The translations under genes were made by a program, and so were the position numbers. A model generated the notes under the pieces. The model made no database searches. It worked only from the letters and a program-made list of their open reading frames with translations, and had not been told where the DNA came from. DNA of 18,656 nt from Nitrospinota bacterium (lineage in GTDB: Bacteria > Nitrospinota > Nitrospinia > Nitrospinales > Nitrospinaceae): the NCBI GenBank assembly GCA_027298165.1, contig JAPUGN010000031.1, forward strand, positions 1 to 18,656, in the 5' to 3' direction. Shown in pieces: positions 7,783-16,940 of this stretch (the first letter of the stretch is position 1; every line of letters starts with the position of its first letter).

Positions 7783-9123
7783 ATGAAATGTGAAGCGTGG
7801 TTTCAATGTATCAAAGGATGCGCCGGCCGCTATCCCCTGAATCAGATTATCTACCGCTGTCCGGATTGCAACAGCCTGCTCGAAGTCACTCACGACATGG
7901 ATCAGTTAAAACAGCGATCCGCCCAGGAATGGAAAGACCTGTTCAAGGAGCGTTACCGCAAAAACGAGTGGCCTTACGGCAGTTCGGTCTGGGCCAAAAA
8001 GGAGTTGGTGTGTCCTTCAGTAGACAACGAAAATATTGTTTCCACTTACGAAGGTGGAACCAACCTGTTCTGGGCGGAACGCCTGGGGCATCAATTGAAC
8101 CTGAATGATCTCTGGATCAAGCAATGCGGCATGGCACATACCGGTTCGTTCAAGGATCTGGGGATGACCGTTCTGGTGTCCATGGTCAAGCAGATGCGCT
8201 CCGAAGGAAAAAACATCCGGGCCGTGGCCTGCGCCTCGACCGGGGATACCTCCGCCGCACTGGCCGCCTACTGCGCCGTGGCCGATATTCCGGCAATCGT
8301 GTTTCTGCCCCGCAACAAGGTATCGCTCACGCAATTGATCCAGCCGATCACCCACGGAGTGCTGACCCTCTCGCTGGACACCGATTTTGATGGCTGTATG
8401 AAAGCGGTCCAGGCCCTGTGCGCGGAAAACGAGATTTACCTCGCCAACTCCATGAACTCTCTGCGCATCGAGGGACAGAAAACCATCAGTTTTGAATTGA
8501 TCCAGCAGTTCGATGGGGAAGTGCCAGACGTGGTCATTATCCCCGGCGGCAACCTCGGTAACGTCAGCGCCATCGGCAAAGGTTTTAAGATGATGCAAGA
8601 TCTGGGAATCATCGACCGACTGCCGCGGCTGGTGTGCGCCCAGGCGGAACGGGCCAATCCCCTGTACCTGAGCTATAAGAACGGGTTCGAGGAGTTTCAT
8701 CCGGTCCAGGCCAAAACCACCCTGGCCAGCGCCATCCAAATCGGCGATCCGGTCAGTGTCAACAAAGCCATTCGCACTCTCAAGGAATTCGACGGAATTG
8801 TCGAGCAGGCAACGGAAAACGAACTGGCCAATGCCGTCGGTCGCGCCAACCGCACGGGCTTACTGTGTTGTCCTCATACCGGGGTGGCCCTGGCAGTGAT
8901 GGAAAAGCTGGCCGCGCGGGGAGTGATCAAGCCGAAGGACCGTACGATTGTTATTTCGACCGCCAACGGTCTCAAGTTCACGGACTTTCTACTTAGGTAC
9001 CATGCCGGAGATTTGGCAGACGTAAATTCGGAATTTCCTTTCCAGCCGCTGGAGCTTCCGGCCGATCACGATTTGATCCGCAAAACGATCCATGAAAAGC
9101 TGAGTGAACAGATTCCATCCTGA
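7783..9123 (+). CDS. thrC: Threonine synthase
   Basis: The 446-aa PLP enzyme converts O-phosphohomoserine to threonine. The N terminus has a zinc-ribbon-like set of cysteines (C9, C13, C26, C29, the last two as CPDC), common in this subclass. The fold-type II core follows: STYEGGTNLFWAERLG (87-102), HTGSFKDLGM (119-128) with the PLP lysine K124, CASTGDTSAALAAYCA for substrate binding, and a glycine-rich phosphate loop PGGNLGNVSAIGKG. Length is normal for the family. It starts 2 bases after the hom stop codon, so translation is likely coupled. No homoserine kinase gene lies in this cluster. Phosphorylation of homoserine must be encoded elsewhere, by thrB or a non-homologous enzyme. Confidence 0.95.
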   Translation: MKCEAWFQCIKGCAGRYPLNQIIYRCPDCNSLLEVTHDMDQLKQRSAQEWKDLFKERYRKNEWPYGSSVWAKKELVCPSVDNENIVSTYEGGTNLFWAERLGHQLNLNDLWIKQCGMAHTGSFKDLGMTVLVSMVKQMRSEGKNIRAVACASTGDTSAALAAYCAVADIPAIVFLPRNKVSLTQLIQPITHGVLTLSLDTDFDGCMKAVQALCAENEIYLANSMNSLRIEGQKTISFELIQQFDGEVPDVVIIPGGNLGNVSAIGKGFKMMQDLGIIDRLPRLVCAQAERANPLYLSYKNGFEEFHPVQAKTTLASAIQIGDPVSVNKAIRTLKEFDGIVEQATENELANAVGRANRTGLLCCPHTGVALAVMEKLAARGVIKPKDRTIVISTANGLKFTDFLLRYHAGDLADVNSEFPFQPLELPADHDLIRKTIHEKLSEQIPS

Positions 9124-9222
9124 AACGCTACGGTAATAATGAATCCTGAACGGGGTGCGGTGCATCCAAGGGAATAATTCGGTTACGATTGTGCAACCTT
9201 TTTTAAAGTAAGGATGAGATCG

Positions 9223-10176
9223 ATGACAGACGATGTAAAACAGCTTGTGATTATCGGGTCCGGTCCGGCAGGACATACCGCCGCCCTGTACGCGGCGCGG
9301 GCCAATCTGCACCCGTTCATGTACGAAGGCTATGTTGTCGGAGGCTCCGCCGGCGGCCAGTTGACCACCACCACCGACGTTGAAAATTATCCCGGTTTCC
9401 CGGAAGGGATCACCGGGCCGGAACTCATGCAGTTATTCCGCAAGCAATCCGAGCGCTTCGGTACCGAAATGGTCGGCGAAGATGTCCACGAAGTGGATTT
9501 CAGCCAGCGTCCGTTTACCATCAAGGGAGACAAAACCGAAGTTAAGGCGCATTCCGTCATCATTTCCACCGGAGCCACCGCCAAACGGATGCACGTTCCC
9601 AGTGAAGAAAAATTATGGAACCAGGGCATGTCCGCCTGTGCCGTGTGCGATGGCGCCCTGCCATTTTTCAGGAACCAGCCATTGATGGTGATCGGCGGCG
9701 GTGATACCGCTGTGGAAGAAGCGACCTACCTCACAAAATTCGGAACCATCGTTTACCTGGTGCACCGCCGAGATGAATTGCGCGCCTCCAAAATCATGCA
9801 GAAACGCGCCTTTGACAACGAGAAAATATCCATGGTTTGGGATACGGTGCTGGAAGATGCGGTGGGCGATCAGTTTGTGACCGGCGCACGGATCAAAAAC
9901 ATAAAGACCGATGAAGTGAAAGAACTTGAAGTCGCGGGCATTTTTTACGCCATCGGCCACACCCCGAATACGCAAGCCTTCAAAGGCCAGCTGGATATGG
10001 ATAAAACCGGTTACCTCATTATCAAGCCGGGCACCCAGGAAACCAACGTCGAAGGGGTGTTCGCCGCCGGCGACGTGCATGATCATAAATACCGGCAGGC
10101 CGTCACCGCCGCCGGTGCCGGTTGCGCCGCCGCCCTCGAAGCCGAACGCTGGCTCGGCGATCAGGGCATCGCCTGA
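9223..10176 (+). CDS. trxB: Thioredoxin reductase
   Basis: The 317-aa FAD protein passes electrons from NADPH to thioredoxin. It shows the FAD motif VIIGSGPAGHTAALYAARA (9-27), AGGQLTTTTDVENYPG (43-58), the redox-active pair C139 and C142 in ACAVCDGALPFF, the NADPH motif VIGGGDTAVEEATYL (156-170) with the NADPH-type HRRDELRAS, and the C-terminal FAD motif GVFAAGDVHDHKYRQAVTAAG. The active site reads CAVC where the family usually has CATC. Two ATGs are in frame at 9214 and 9223. The AAGGA at 9210-9214 lies 8 bases from the second, so I chose 9223. The gene is 99 bases after thrC, with no clear terminator between them. It ends 17 bases from the converging addA-like gene. Confidence 0.95.
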   Translation: MTDDVKQLVIIGSGPAGHTAALYAARANLHPFMYEGYVVGGSAGGQLTTTTDVENYPGFPEGITGPELMQLFRKQSERFGTEMVGEDVHEVDFSQRPFTIKGDKTEVKAHSVIISTGATAKRMHVPSEEKLWNQGMSACAVCDGALPFFRNQPLMVIGGGDTAVEEATYLTKFGTIVYLVHRRDELRASKIMQKRAFDNEKISMVWDTVLEDAVGDQFVTGARIKNIKTDEVKELEVAGIFYAIGHTPNTQAFKGQLDMDKTGYLIIKPGTQETNVEGVFAAGDVHDHKYRQAVTAAGAGCAAALEAERWLGDQGIA

Positions 10177-10193
10177 TCCAAACCTGATTCACG

Positions 10194-13100
10194 TTAAATT
10201 TCCAGCAAGCGCTGGTGCAGGGGGTAGTACAGCGCTTTTTTGATCTTCCGGGTTTCGCCCTGCAGGCGGATCAGTTGTTCGTAGGATACTAACTGATCTC
10301 TGTGCCGGTCTATTTCATCATCAAAGAACTTTTTTAAGTTGCTCCCTTCATGTTCCCCGGTTTTGTAATCGACGATCCAGCGGACGCCCTCATTATCCAC
10401 AAAGGTACGGTCAATAATCCTGGTTTTAAAAGCTCCATCTTTCAGGTTAGTTAAAGCATACTCCGCTTTTTCATTCGCGTAATGTTTTAATATTCTCCGT
10501 CCTTCTTCGTCCTTCAATATATTTTTAAGGGCACGCATTCCCTTGTGGACGGTATCCTCTAAATTGAGATGAGACATGCCCTCGGCCAGTAACGCCGCCT
10601 GTAACGAAGGTTTCATTGTTTCCACCCGGCGTGCGTCCCATCGATCGAGCCCCTCTTTGACAATGGTTTCGAACCAACGGTGCAGGACGTTTCCCAGGCA
10701 CCGGGCTTCGTTGCCCGCCCATTCATAAAGTATTTCTTCTTCCAAGCTGATATTCAGGGCCGCCTCCGTTTTAATATTGGCCGGGGCCTTGGGCGTTTCA
10801 AAATCCAAAGGGAGCCGTTTCAGATATTGTATTTCCACCTCGGGCACCGGAAGCCCTTCCAGTTGAGTTTCGATGTTCGCCAACGCTTCCTGCCAGTCGT
10901 CCGCGATAAATCCCCAGAGATGGCTCAGCATAGACGTGGATTGCGGAGCGATTCCGTCTTTGGTCATTTGAGTATGGCCGAACAGGTGCAGTTGCTTCTT
11001 GGTGCGGGTTGCGGCGACATACAACAGCCGCCGGGTTTCATAGAGGGTCCGGTCCCTGTCCAGCCGTTTTAAAAATTTATAAACTTCGGAATCCTTTTCT
11101 CCGGCAGGTGACAGGGGCGCGAACAGAAGGTTGTCGCCGTGGGTGATCCAGTTGATGAGGGGTTTTTCATCGGCCTTTGATTTTTTTCCGAGGCCGGGGA
11201 GCAGAACGAAATCGAACTCGAGTCCCTTGGCTTTGTGAATGGTCATGATCTGTACCGAGGGGCCTTCCCCGGTCGAGGGGTTGGCGAACAGGTTTGCCAG
11301 GATGTTTTCGAAATGGTGCAGGTTGTCGAATTCGCCGCCGTCCAGAACGTCCGTCACTTTGTCGAAAAAGACCTGGATATCTTTGCGCATGTACTCATCG
11401 ATGCAGGCGGGGCCGCCGAGGCATATCCAGCATCCTTCCAGAAGTTTTCGGAAATTAGCCGCCGAAAACGCGTCCAATACCGGTTTCATGATATGGATGA
11501 ACCTCTCGGCGCGTTGTTGACCCTCCTGGCTCATGCCATCAAAACGGTCCGCCTGATGCAGCAGGTTCCAGACCGATGAATATTTATCCAGCCGGCACAA
11601 GCGATGCAAATCCTCCAAAGACAAACCGCACCACGGAGCGCGCAGGATGGAGAGCCACGACACGCGGTCCATAGGCGAAAGCAACGCCCGCATAAGGGCC
11701 AACAGATCGAGGATCGCCGGGCGGGAGGTGAGCGGATCGATTTCCTCGGCGCGAAACTGGATACCGGCCTCCTGCAGATGCGGAACGATCTGGAGAAGAT
11801 GCGTCCGTGCCCGCACCAGCAGGGCGATGGAACTTTCCGGGTGGTTGTTGCGGATATCCCGGATCGTTGCCACCACGCGGCGGGCTTCTTCGTCCGAATG
11901 GGAATCCGCTACCGGAGACAACACCACTCCCGGGTGCAGGCTTTCTTTCAGAACGGCGGAGCATTCGGTGTAGGCGATGGCTCCGCGGTCCGGATCGTCC
12001 ACCGCCGGTAAAATTTCAGAAAAGCACCGGTTCACCCAATCGACGATATGTTTCTGCGACCGGAAGTTGGCCAACAGCTGGAGCTTTTTTAACGGGATAT
12101 GGCCCAGTCCTTTTTCCTTGGCCCGGACAAACAAGCCGACTTCCGCATCCCGGAATCGGTAAATCGATTGCATGGGATCGCCCACCAGGAACAGCGTGTT
12201 GCCCTTGCCCGGTTCCCAGCCCTCGGTGAGGAGCTGGAGCAAGGCGATCTGCTTGAATGAAGTGTCCTGGAATTCATCGACCAGAATATGGTGCAGCTTC
12301 GAATCGAGTTTTAACAGGAGATCGCTGGGCGCCATCTCCTGGCCCAGCGCTTTTTTGGAGGACAGGGCGATTTCCGCAAAATCGATTTTTCCACGTTCGA
12401 TGAATACCCGGCGAAGCGTTTTATCGATTTCCGGCAGAAGTTCGAGCATATTCTCGAGAAATTCCCATTCCTCGTCACTCAATCGTGGATTCGGTAATTG
12501 TTGAACCTCTTTCAATAATTCCAGCAGGGGGTGCTGTTCCGTAATTTGCTCGAGAATTTTCAGCATTCGATCTTTCATACCTTGGGCGATATCATTTTTA
12601 TCCGAAGGAAAACCTATACTCTTGTTCGGTTTCTTTCTGGGTTCCCCTTCTCTTGTCAACAACATCACAGCAAGAGATTTCCAGAATTTTAATTGATTCG
12701 CAGTCGGACTGGGAAATCCCTGAAGTTTTTCCAGACAGGCCAGCTCATGGTCGGGATTATCCGCCGCCATATTGCCTCCACTATACCGGGCAAGGTTGGA
12801 GAACTCTGTTTTGAGTGATGAGGGAATATGATCGTGGCATTCTTTTAAGATGGATTCGATCAGTTCCGAAAGGATGCGCTCCTGATCTTCCCGCGAGCGG
12901 TATTCCTCGGCATTCTCGAAAAACGAAATCATCCATTGATCGCGCTTGTTGAGCAGTTGCACGATGCGATCCAGAAACCGTGATTTCGAATTGTCGAGCC
13001 GTTTGAGTATCGACCGCGCCGCCCGTCCCGCATCGGAATCCTCTTCCACCAACGCCAACACCTGATGTGCCGTTTCGCGGTAGAGATCCTTAGAGTTTTC

Positions 13101-13532
13101 CTCGATTTCCAGCAGGGAGCCCATGCCGGACAGCAGGGGCGTTTGCTTGGTCAACGACGCGCAAAAGGAGTCGATGGTCTGAATTTTCAGCCGCTGAGGA
13201 TTGTCCCGGATGCGCCAGCCCTTTTGTTCATCATGCGCCAGAGCCTGCCGCGCGATGTGCCAGGTGACTTTTTCATGAGGCTCTTCCGGAGGAGTGCTAT
13301 CACGGGCGCGCTCCAGGGCTAGCAGCACGCGGTTTTTCATTTCACCCGCGGCCTTGCGGGTGAAAGTCATCGCCAGAATCTCTTCCGGGCGTTCCACATG
13401 GGCCAGTAGTTTCAGGGTGCGCTGGATCAACAACTCGGTTTTGCCGGACCCGGCGGGCGCCTGTACGATGTAGGAGGCCGTAATGTCGAGAGCCTCCTGG
13501 CGGGCTTGCTTGTCTTTGACCGAAGCCTTCAT
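10194..13532 (-). CDS. addA: AddA-like UvrD-type helicase-nuclease
   Basis: The 1112-aa protein is the helicase-nuclease subunit of an AddAB-type (RecBCD-like) complex that resects double-strand breaks for recombination. All superfamily 1A helicase motifs are intact: Walker A APAGSGKT (25-32, K31), TFTRKAAGEM (56-65), motif II VDEFQDT (418-424), motif III GDPMQSIYRFR (451-461), ANFRSQ (488-493), motif V TIHKAKGLEFD (764-774), and motif VI YVAATRTKKQL (838-848, R843). The C-terminal PD-(D/E)xK nuclease has GNVLHRWFE (H951), IIDRTF (D1041), IVDYKTG (D1055, K1057) and a QL..Y element (Q1080). The start ATG at 13532 overlaps the addB-like stop as ATGA and has GGAGAAGAGGA just upstream. A longer frame to 13595 is rejected because of this. 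The naming rests on domain order and the neighbour; a RecB relationship is the alternative. Confidence 0.88.
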   Translation of the reverse strand: MKASVKDKQARQEALDITASYIVQAPAGSGKTELLIQRTLKLLAHVERPEEILAMTFTRKAAGEMKNRVLLALERARDSTPPEEPHEKVTWHIARQALAHDEQKGWRIRDNPQRLKIQTIDSFCASLTKQTPLLSGMGSLLEIEENSKDLYRETAHQVLALVEEDSDAGRAARSILKRLDNSKSRFLDRIVQLLNKRDQWMISFFENAEEYRSREDQERILSELIESILKECHDHIPSSLKTEFSNLARYSGGNMAADNPDHELACLEKLQGFPSPTANQLKFWKSLAVMLLTREGEPRKKPNKSIGFPSDKNDIAQGMKDRMLKILEQITEQHPLLELLKEVQQLPNPRLSDEEWEFLENMLELLPEIDKTLRRVFIERGKIDFAEIALSSKKALGQEMAPSDLLLKLDSKLHHILVDEFQDTSFKQIALLQLLTEGWEPGKGNTLFLVGDPMQSIYRFRDAEVGLFVRAKEKGLGHIPLKKLQLLANFRSQKHIVDWVNRCFSEILPAVDDPDRGAIAYTECSAVLKESLHPGVVLSPVADSHSDEEARRVVATIRDIRNNHPESSIALLVRARTHLLQIVPHLQEAGIQFRAEEIDPLTSRPAILDLLALMRALLSPMDRVSWLSILRAPWCGLSLEDLHRLCRLDKYSSVWNLLHQADRFDGMSQEGQQRAERFIHIMKPVLDAFSAANFRKLLEGCWICLGGPACIDEYMRKDIQVFFDKVTDVLDGGEFDNLHHFENILANLFANPSTGEGPSVQIMTIHKAKGLEFDFVLLPGLGKKSKADEKPLINWITHGDNLLFAPLSPAGEKDSEVYKFLKRLDRDRTLYETRRLLYVAATRTKKQLHLFGHTQMTKDGIAPQSTSMLSHLWGFIADDWQEALANIETQLEGLPVPEVEIQYLKRLPLDFETPKAPANIKTEAALNISLEEEILYEWAGNEARCLGNVLHRWFETIVKEGLDRWDARRVETMKPSLQAALLAEGMSHLNLEDTVHKGMRALKNILKDEEGRRILKHYANEKAEYALTNLKDGAFKTRIIDRTFVDNEGVRWIVDYKTGEHEGSNLKKFFDDEIDRHRDQLVSYEQLIRLQGETRKIKKALYYPLHQRLLEI

Positions 13533-16186
13533 TCCTCTTCTCCGTGGGTGGCAGTGAACAACTCCGTTTTCCGGCAAAAGGTAACCTGATTGCAATACTT
13601 GCAGGTGTCATTCACATCTAGGGGTGCGACATTGAGGCGGCCTTGCAGAAATTCGCCGGCCAGGTCTTCCAATCCCCGTTTCCAGAAAGCCAGCAGATCA
13701 TTCCATGTTTCCAGGGTCGGGTTTTCTTTCGAGAGATGGGAACTCACTTTCGGAACAAGATTCTCTTCCCGGGATAATCCGCGGAAGCGGGTGTCACCTT
13801 TGCGTATGCTGGCGAAGGTGACGGCGTCGGCGGGAACCTCCAGGGAATACAAGGGGAGTTGCGGGTCTTCGATTCTTTCCCCGAACCATTTTTTGATGTT
13901 CTGGACCGCTCCCGTCTTGTAATCAATTAAAATGGTTTTACCGTCAGGCGTACGGTCGATGCGGTCCACCTTCAGTTTTAAGGACAGACCATCCAGTTGG
14001 AGGATTTTTTCGCTTTCCATATCCGAAACTCTGAACGGACTCCTTTCCCGTTCGCATTCCATCCACTCGTGAATCAGAGTGGTTAGACGGCCCTGCTCCA
14101 GTTCAAGAAAGGCGCGTTGGCGGTGGGTGTCGAATGCAAACAACTGCATGCCTTCCCGAACGGATTGGCCGATCTTTTTCAGGAGTTTTCCCGATTCATG
14201 CAAATCATGCAGACGCTCGCTGGTTTGCACCTCTTTCCAGAACAGTTCCAGAATTTTATGGATCAACGAGCCTCGGACCGCATCATCCATATCCAGTTCG
14301 GCGAATTCTTTTTGTTGCGACGTCAGGCGGTGCACCGCAAATGCGCGGAACGGGCACTCGGCCTGGTTTTTGAGAAGGCTGTAGCCTCCCTGAATGAATT
14401 CCTTTTCTTCCACCGATACCGGGATCGGAAAATAATCTTCGACGCGTTCCAGTTGGACTGCAAAGCCCGGATGGTCCAGGAGTCTGCTGGACGAATCGCT
14501 TTGAAGGGTATTGTGCTCCGCCAGCCTGGGCGGCAATAAGGGACTGGCGACCCTTTCCGATTCCCCTTGCCAGGCGGGATAACTGAACACCAGATGGTCG
14601 CAGGCGTGGGCCAGGCGGAACAGGACCTGTTCGGTAAATAACAATTCCCGATCCGCCGTCGAATGCGGCAGAGGGTACGGTTGCTGGTGGCTGAGGAAGG
14701 GTAGAAACGGATTGGGATCGGGAATGGGCGGCAGGGATTCGGCGTGGCATCCCATGATCCAGAGGTGATCGAATTCCATACCGGCGGATTCCAGAAGGCC
14801 GACGACCTGGATCGGCTCTTCGTGCGTCTGTGGCTGGAACAGGGTTTCCCCGGTGATATGGGTCAGATGGGAAACCGCCTGGTGCCGATTGATCTTTTGG
14901 AGGATCCGATCAAGACTGGATAAACTGTCGAGACATTTATTCCAGGAATCGAGTGTTTGAAACTGATGGCTAGACAGGGTCCCGTGGCCGGTAGGCCAGC
15001 CGACTTCCTTTAAAAATACTGATATCCCCCGGGCCCATTCGCTGGGCAGGCGAAATGATGTGTCATCCACCCAATCCATTAGCTGATTCAAAATCGCATC
15101 AAGCGTAGGACACTGCTCTTTCTGATTGGGTTTCAGTACGGTTGCAAGAAAAATGTGGGTCGTGTTGCCGCCCCGCAAATTCCATTCCAGGTCCCTGCGG
15201 AATTGCGTTTCATCAGGCGGACTCTTGATGAAGGGTGAAGTGATCACCGTGGAAAAGGTCAGCAGGGGGATTCTTTTATCCCTCTGCGCCAACAACAGAA
15301 GCGCGAGGTGTACCATCGGTTCGTGGGATAAGGGAGTTCCCATGGAAATATTGAAGGGAATAGCTTTGTCCACCCAGGGATAGACCGATTCCGGCGCGAG
15401 TTCGGCTTTGAATTCCCGTTCCAGGATGCCCCGGTAAACTTCCATTTCCGGGACGACGACCCCGATGGTTTGTCCTTCTTTATATACTGTCCGTATCCAT
15501 CGTGCGCATTGCACCACTTCCTCCCGGACATCTTCGTATTTCTGGACGGCGGCTTGTTTTTTGAAAATCAGTTCTTGAAGATTTTCCGATGCGACTGGCG
15601 CAGGCTCGAAGGGTTTGAAATGAATTTTTACCGCTCGATTCTTTAGAAAGTTTAGCCAGTCGTTGTGTTGCGGGGTGATTTCATCGAACCCGTGAAAAAT
15701 AATTTCTTCCGGCAGGGGAATGTGTCCCTGCTCCATGCGTTGTGATACGCCGTCCAGAAGTTCCGACGGGTCCAGCGCCTGCCATTCCTGGAGTTGTTTC
15801 TGGTAACGCGTCATCCACCGCCGGAAGGTTTGCGTTTCCTCGGTGTAGTGATTGAATCCTGCGGGGTCTTCCGGCAGGCGGTACTGCCGGATCAATTGAT
15901 AAGCTTTGAAGGCATGCGAAGCGGCACCCTGAACGTGCAGTAAATTCAGATCAGGCGTTGCCGAATCTTCCCGGATGATCTTTTGCCAGAGGTGCCTGGA
16001 TTGCAGTTCCGTCAGAACGTATTGGTCGGGCCAGGACTGGAGCCAGACCTGCCGCAACCCGTCGTCCATCGCATAAATGGGAGGTTTTTCCCAGACCTTG
16101 TTTTCGCGGACCTGCTGTCGGCTGTGGTCGAACAGCAACCACCGGGCCAGACGGGAATTGACTGTCAACGTGATGGAATCGGCCAT
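13529..16186 (-). CDS. addB: AddB-like nuclease subunit with predicted 4Fe-4S cluster
   Basis: The 885-aa protein resembles the AddB-like 'probable DNA repair protein' group. The N terminus (LTVNSRLARWLLFDHSRQ) has the helicase-like start but no Walker A GKT, so the helicase half is probably inactive and structural. The C-terminal nuclease has GSLIHKILELFW (H643), LKVDRIDR (D741), ILIDYKTG (D755, K757) and PQLPLYSLE (Q776). The four cysteines that clamp an Fe-S cluster in AddB are present: C611 (AECPFRAFA) and C862, C865, C871 (CKYCNQVTFC). The spacing matches the CxxCx5C of Bacillus AddB. Partnering with the ATGA-coupled AddA-like gene is expected, giving two nucleases and one motor. It starts 46 bases after moaE with little ribosome-site sequence. 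Sequence-specific Chi recognition cannot be judged from this. Confidence 0.85.
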   Translation of the reverse strand: MADSITLTVNSRLARWLLFDHSRQQVRENKVWEKPPIYAMDDGLRQVWLQSWPDQYVLTELQSRHLWQKIIREDSATPDLNLLHVQGAASHAFKAYQLIRQYRLPEDPAGFNHYTEETQTFRRWMTRYQKQLQEWQALDPSELLDGVSQRMEQGHIPLPEEIIFHGFDEITPQHNDWLNFLKNRAVKIHFKPFEPAPVASENLQELIFKKQAAVQKYEDVREEVVQCARWIRTVYKEGQTIGVVVPEMEVYRGILEREFKAELAPESVYPWVDKAIPFNISMGTPLSHEPMVHLALLLLAQRDKRIPLLTFSTVITSPFIKSPPDETQFRRDLEWNLRGGNTTHIFLATVLKPNQKEQCPTLDAILNQLMDWVDDTSFRLPSEWARGISVFLKEVGWPTGHGTLSSHQFQTLDSWNKCLDSLSSLDRILQKINRHQAVSHLTHITGETLFQPQTHEEPIQVVGLLESAGMEFDHLWIMGCHAESLPPIPDPNPFLPFLSHQQPYPLPHSTADRELLFTEQVLFRLAHACDHLVFSYPAWQGESERVASPLLPPRLAEHNTLQSDSSSRLLDHPGFAVQLERVEDYFPIPVSVEEKEFIQGGYSLLKNQAECPFRAFAVHRLTSQQKEFAELDMDDAVRGSLIHKILELFWKEVQTSERLHDLHESGKLLKKIGQSVREGMQLFAFDTHRQRAFLELEQGRLTTLIHEWMECERERSPFRVSDMESEKILQLDGLSLKLKVDRIDRTPDGKTILIDYKTGAVQNIKKWFGERIEDPQLPLYSLEVPADAVTFASIRKGDTRFRGLSREENLVPKVSSHLSKENPTLETWNDLLAFWKRGLEDLAGEFLQGRLNVAPLDVNDTCKYCNQVTFCRKTELFTATHGEEE

Positions 16187-16232
16187 GCGGGGTCAATCGT
16201 GAGTGACAAGGGGAGGGCCGGTGGGCGAAACG

Positions 16233-16670
16233 TCAGGGAGTCGCCTGGACCCAGACTTCACCCTTGGACGTGGTTTCCCGTTTCCAGATGGGCGTGGTGC
16301 GTTTGAGCTCTGCGATCGCCCATTCGCAGGCTTTGAATGTTTCCTGGCGGTGTTCCCCGCAGGCGATGATCAACACAATGTTTTCACCGATTTCGATGTT
16401 GCCGATACGGTGGATGATGCTCATATCGATGAGTCCGAAGTCCTTGATGGCTTTTTCGCGAATTTCCGCGAGTTTTTTCTCCGCCATTTGCGGGTAATGC
16501 TCGAAATTGAGTTCGGAGATTGTTTCACCCTTGTTCGATTCCCGGCCGGTGCCCAGAAATGAGGTGATGCCGCCGATATTGCGCGAGGATTTTTTTATGG
16601 CCTCAATTTCGTCGGTCACGGAAAAATCTTCACGTTGAATTCTGACCTTTGATTCCAATGCGGTACTCAT
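16233..16670 (-). CDS. moaE: Molybdopterin synthase catalytic subunit MoaE
   Basis: The 145-aa protein is the large subunit of molybdopterin synthase, which with MoaD puts two sulfurs into precursor Z (cPMP). The family pattern is clear: FLGTGRESNKGETISELNFEH (38-58, ending in the conserved EHYP), IIHRIGNIEIGE (85-96), CGEHRQETFKACEWAI (104-119), and ELKRTTPIWKRE (121-132), where K123 and K130 correspond to the two active-site lysines of E. coli MoaE (K119 and K126). The ATG at 16670 has AAGGA at the right distance. An in-frame ATG at 16727 would add 19 residues overlapping moaD and is rejected. It lies 13 bases after moaD. Confidence 0.95.
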   Translation of the reverse strand: MSTALESKVRIQREDFSVTDEIEAIKKSSRNIGGITSFLGTGRESNKGETISELNFEHYPQMAEKKLAEIREKAIKDFGLIDMSIIHRIGNIEIGENIVLIIACGEHRQETFKACEWAIAELKRTTPIWKRETTSKGEVWVQATP

Positions 16671-16683
16671 TGTTGATTCCTTA

Positions 16684-16938
16684 TCAAATGCCGCCGGAGA
16701 AGGGCGGCAGCAGGGCGATTTCGTCACCGTCCTTCACCACCGTGTCCAGGGGAACCACGTCGTAGTTGAGTGAGATTATGACTTTCTTTTCGCGGACCAT
16801 GTTGCCCAGTTGAGGAACAGACTTCTCAATCAGTTCGCTCAATTGTTCGAGGGTGGTGTCCTCGTTGACGTTGAATTGGTCTTCTTCTTTACCGGCCATC
16901 TGCTTGAGGCTGGCGAAATACTTCACGGTAACCATCAT
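16684..16938 (-). CDS. moaD: MoaD-like sulfur carrier, with one residue after Gly-Gly
   Basis: The 84-aa protein has the ubiquitin-like MoaD fold pattern: MVTVKYFASLKQMAG at the start, EKSVPQLGNMV in the middle, then ISLNYDVVPLDTVVKDGDEI and ALLPPFSGG at the end. MoaD donates sulfur from a C-terminal Gly-Gly thiocarboxylate made after MoeB activation. Here the reading frame ends in GGI: the codons GGC GGC ATT TGA give one isoleucine after the second glycine. A free Gly-Gly end would therefore need trimming, or the protein works differently. The frame is also open from a TTG at 16944, but ATGs at 16938 and 16935 are better, with GAGG about 7 bases before the first. moaC ends at 16941, leaving 2 bases before moaD. 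Confidence 0.88.
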   Translation of the reverse strand: MMVTVKYFASLKQMAGKEEDQFNVNEDTTLEQLSELIEKSVPQLGNMVREKKVIISLNYDVVPLDTVVKDGDEIALLPPFSGGI

Positions 16939-16940
16939 CC

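Noticed and set aside
8017..8739. Long open frame on the minus strand (240 codons) opposite thrC
   Set aside because: It is a shadow of threonine synthase on the other strand, with low-complexity His/Gln-rich sequence and no ribosome site.
13533..13595. Upstream extension of the addA-like frame
   Set aside because: The ATG at 13532 overlaps the addB stop as ATGA and has a good ribosome site. The extra 21 residues have no helicase-family character.
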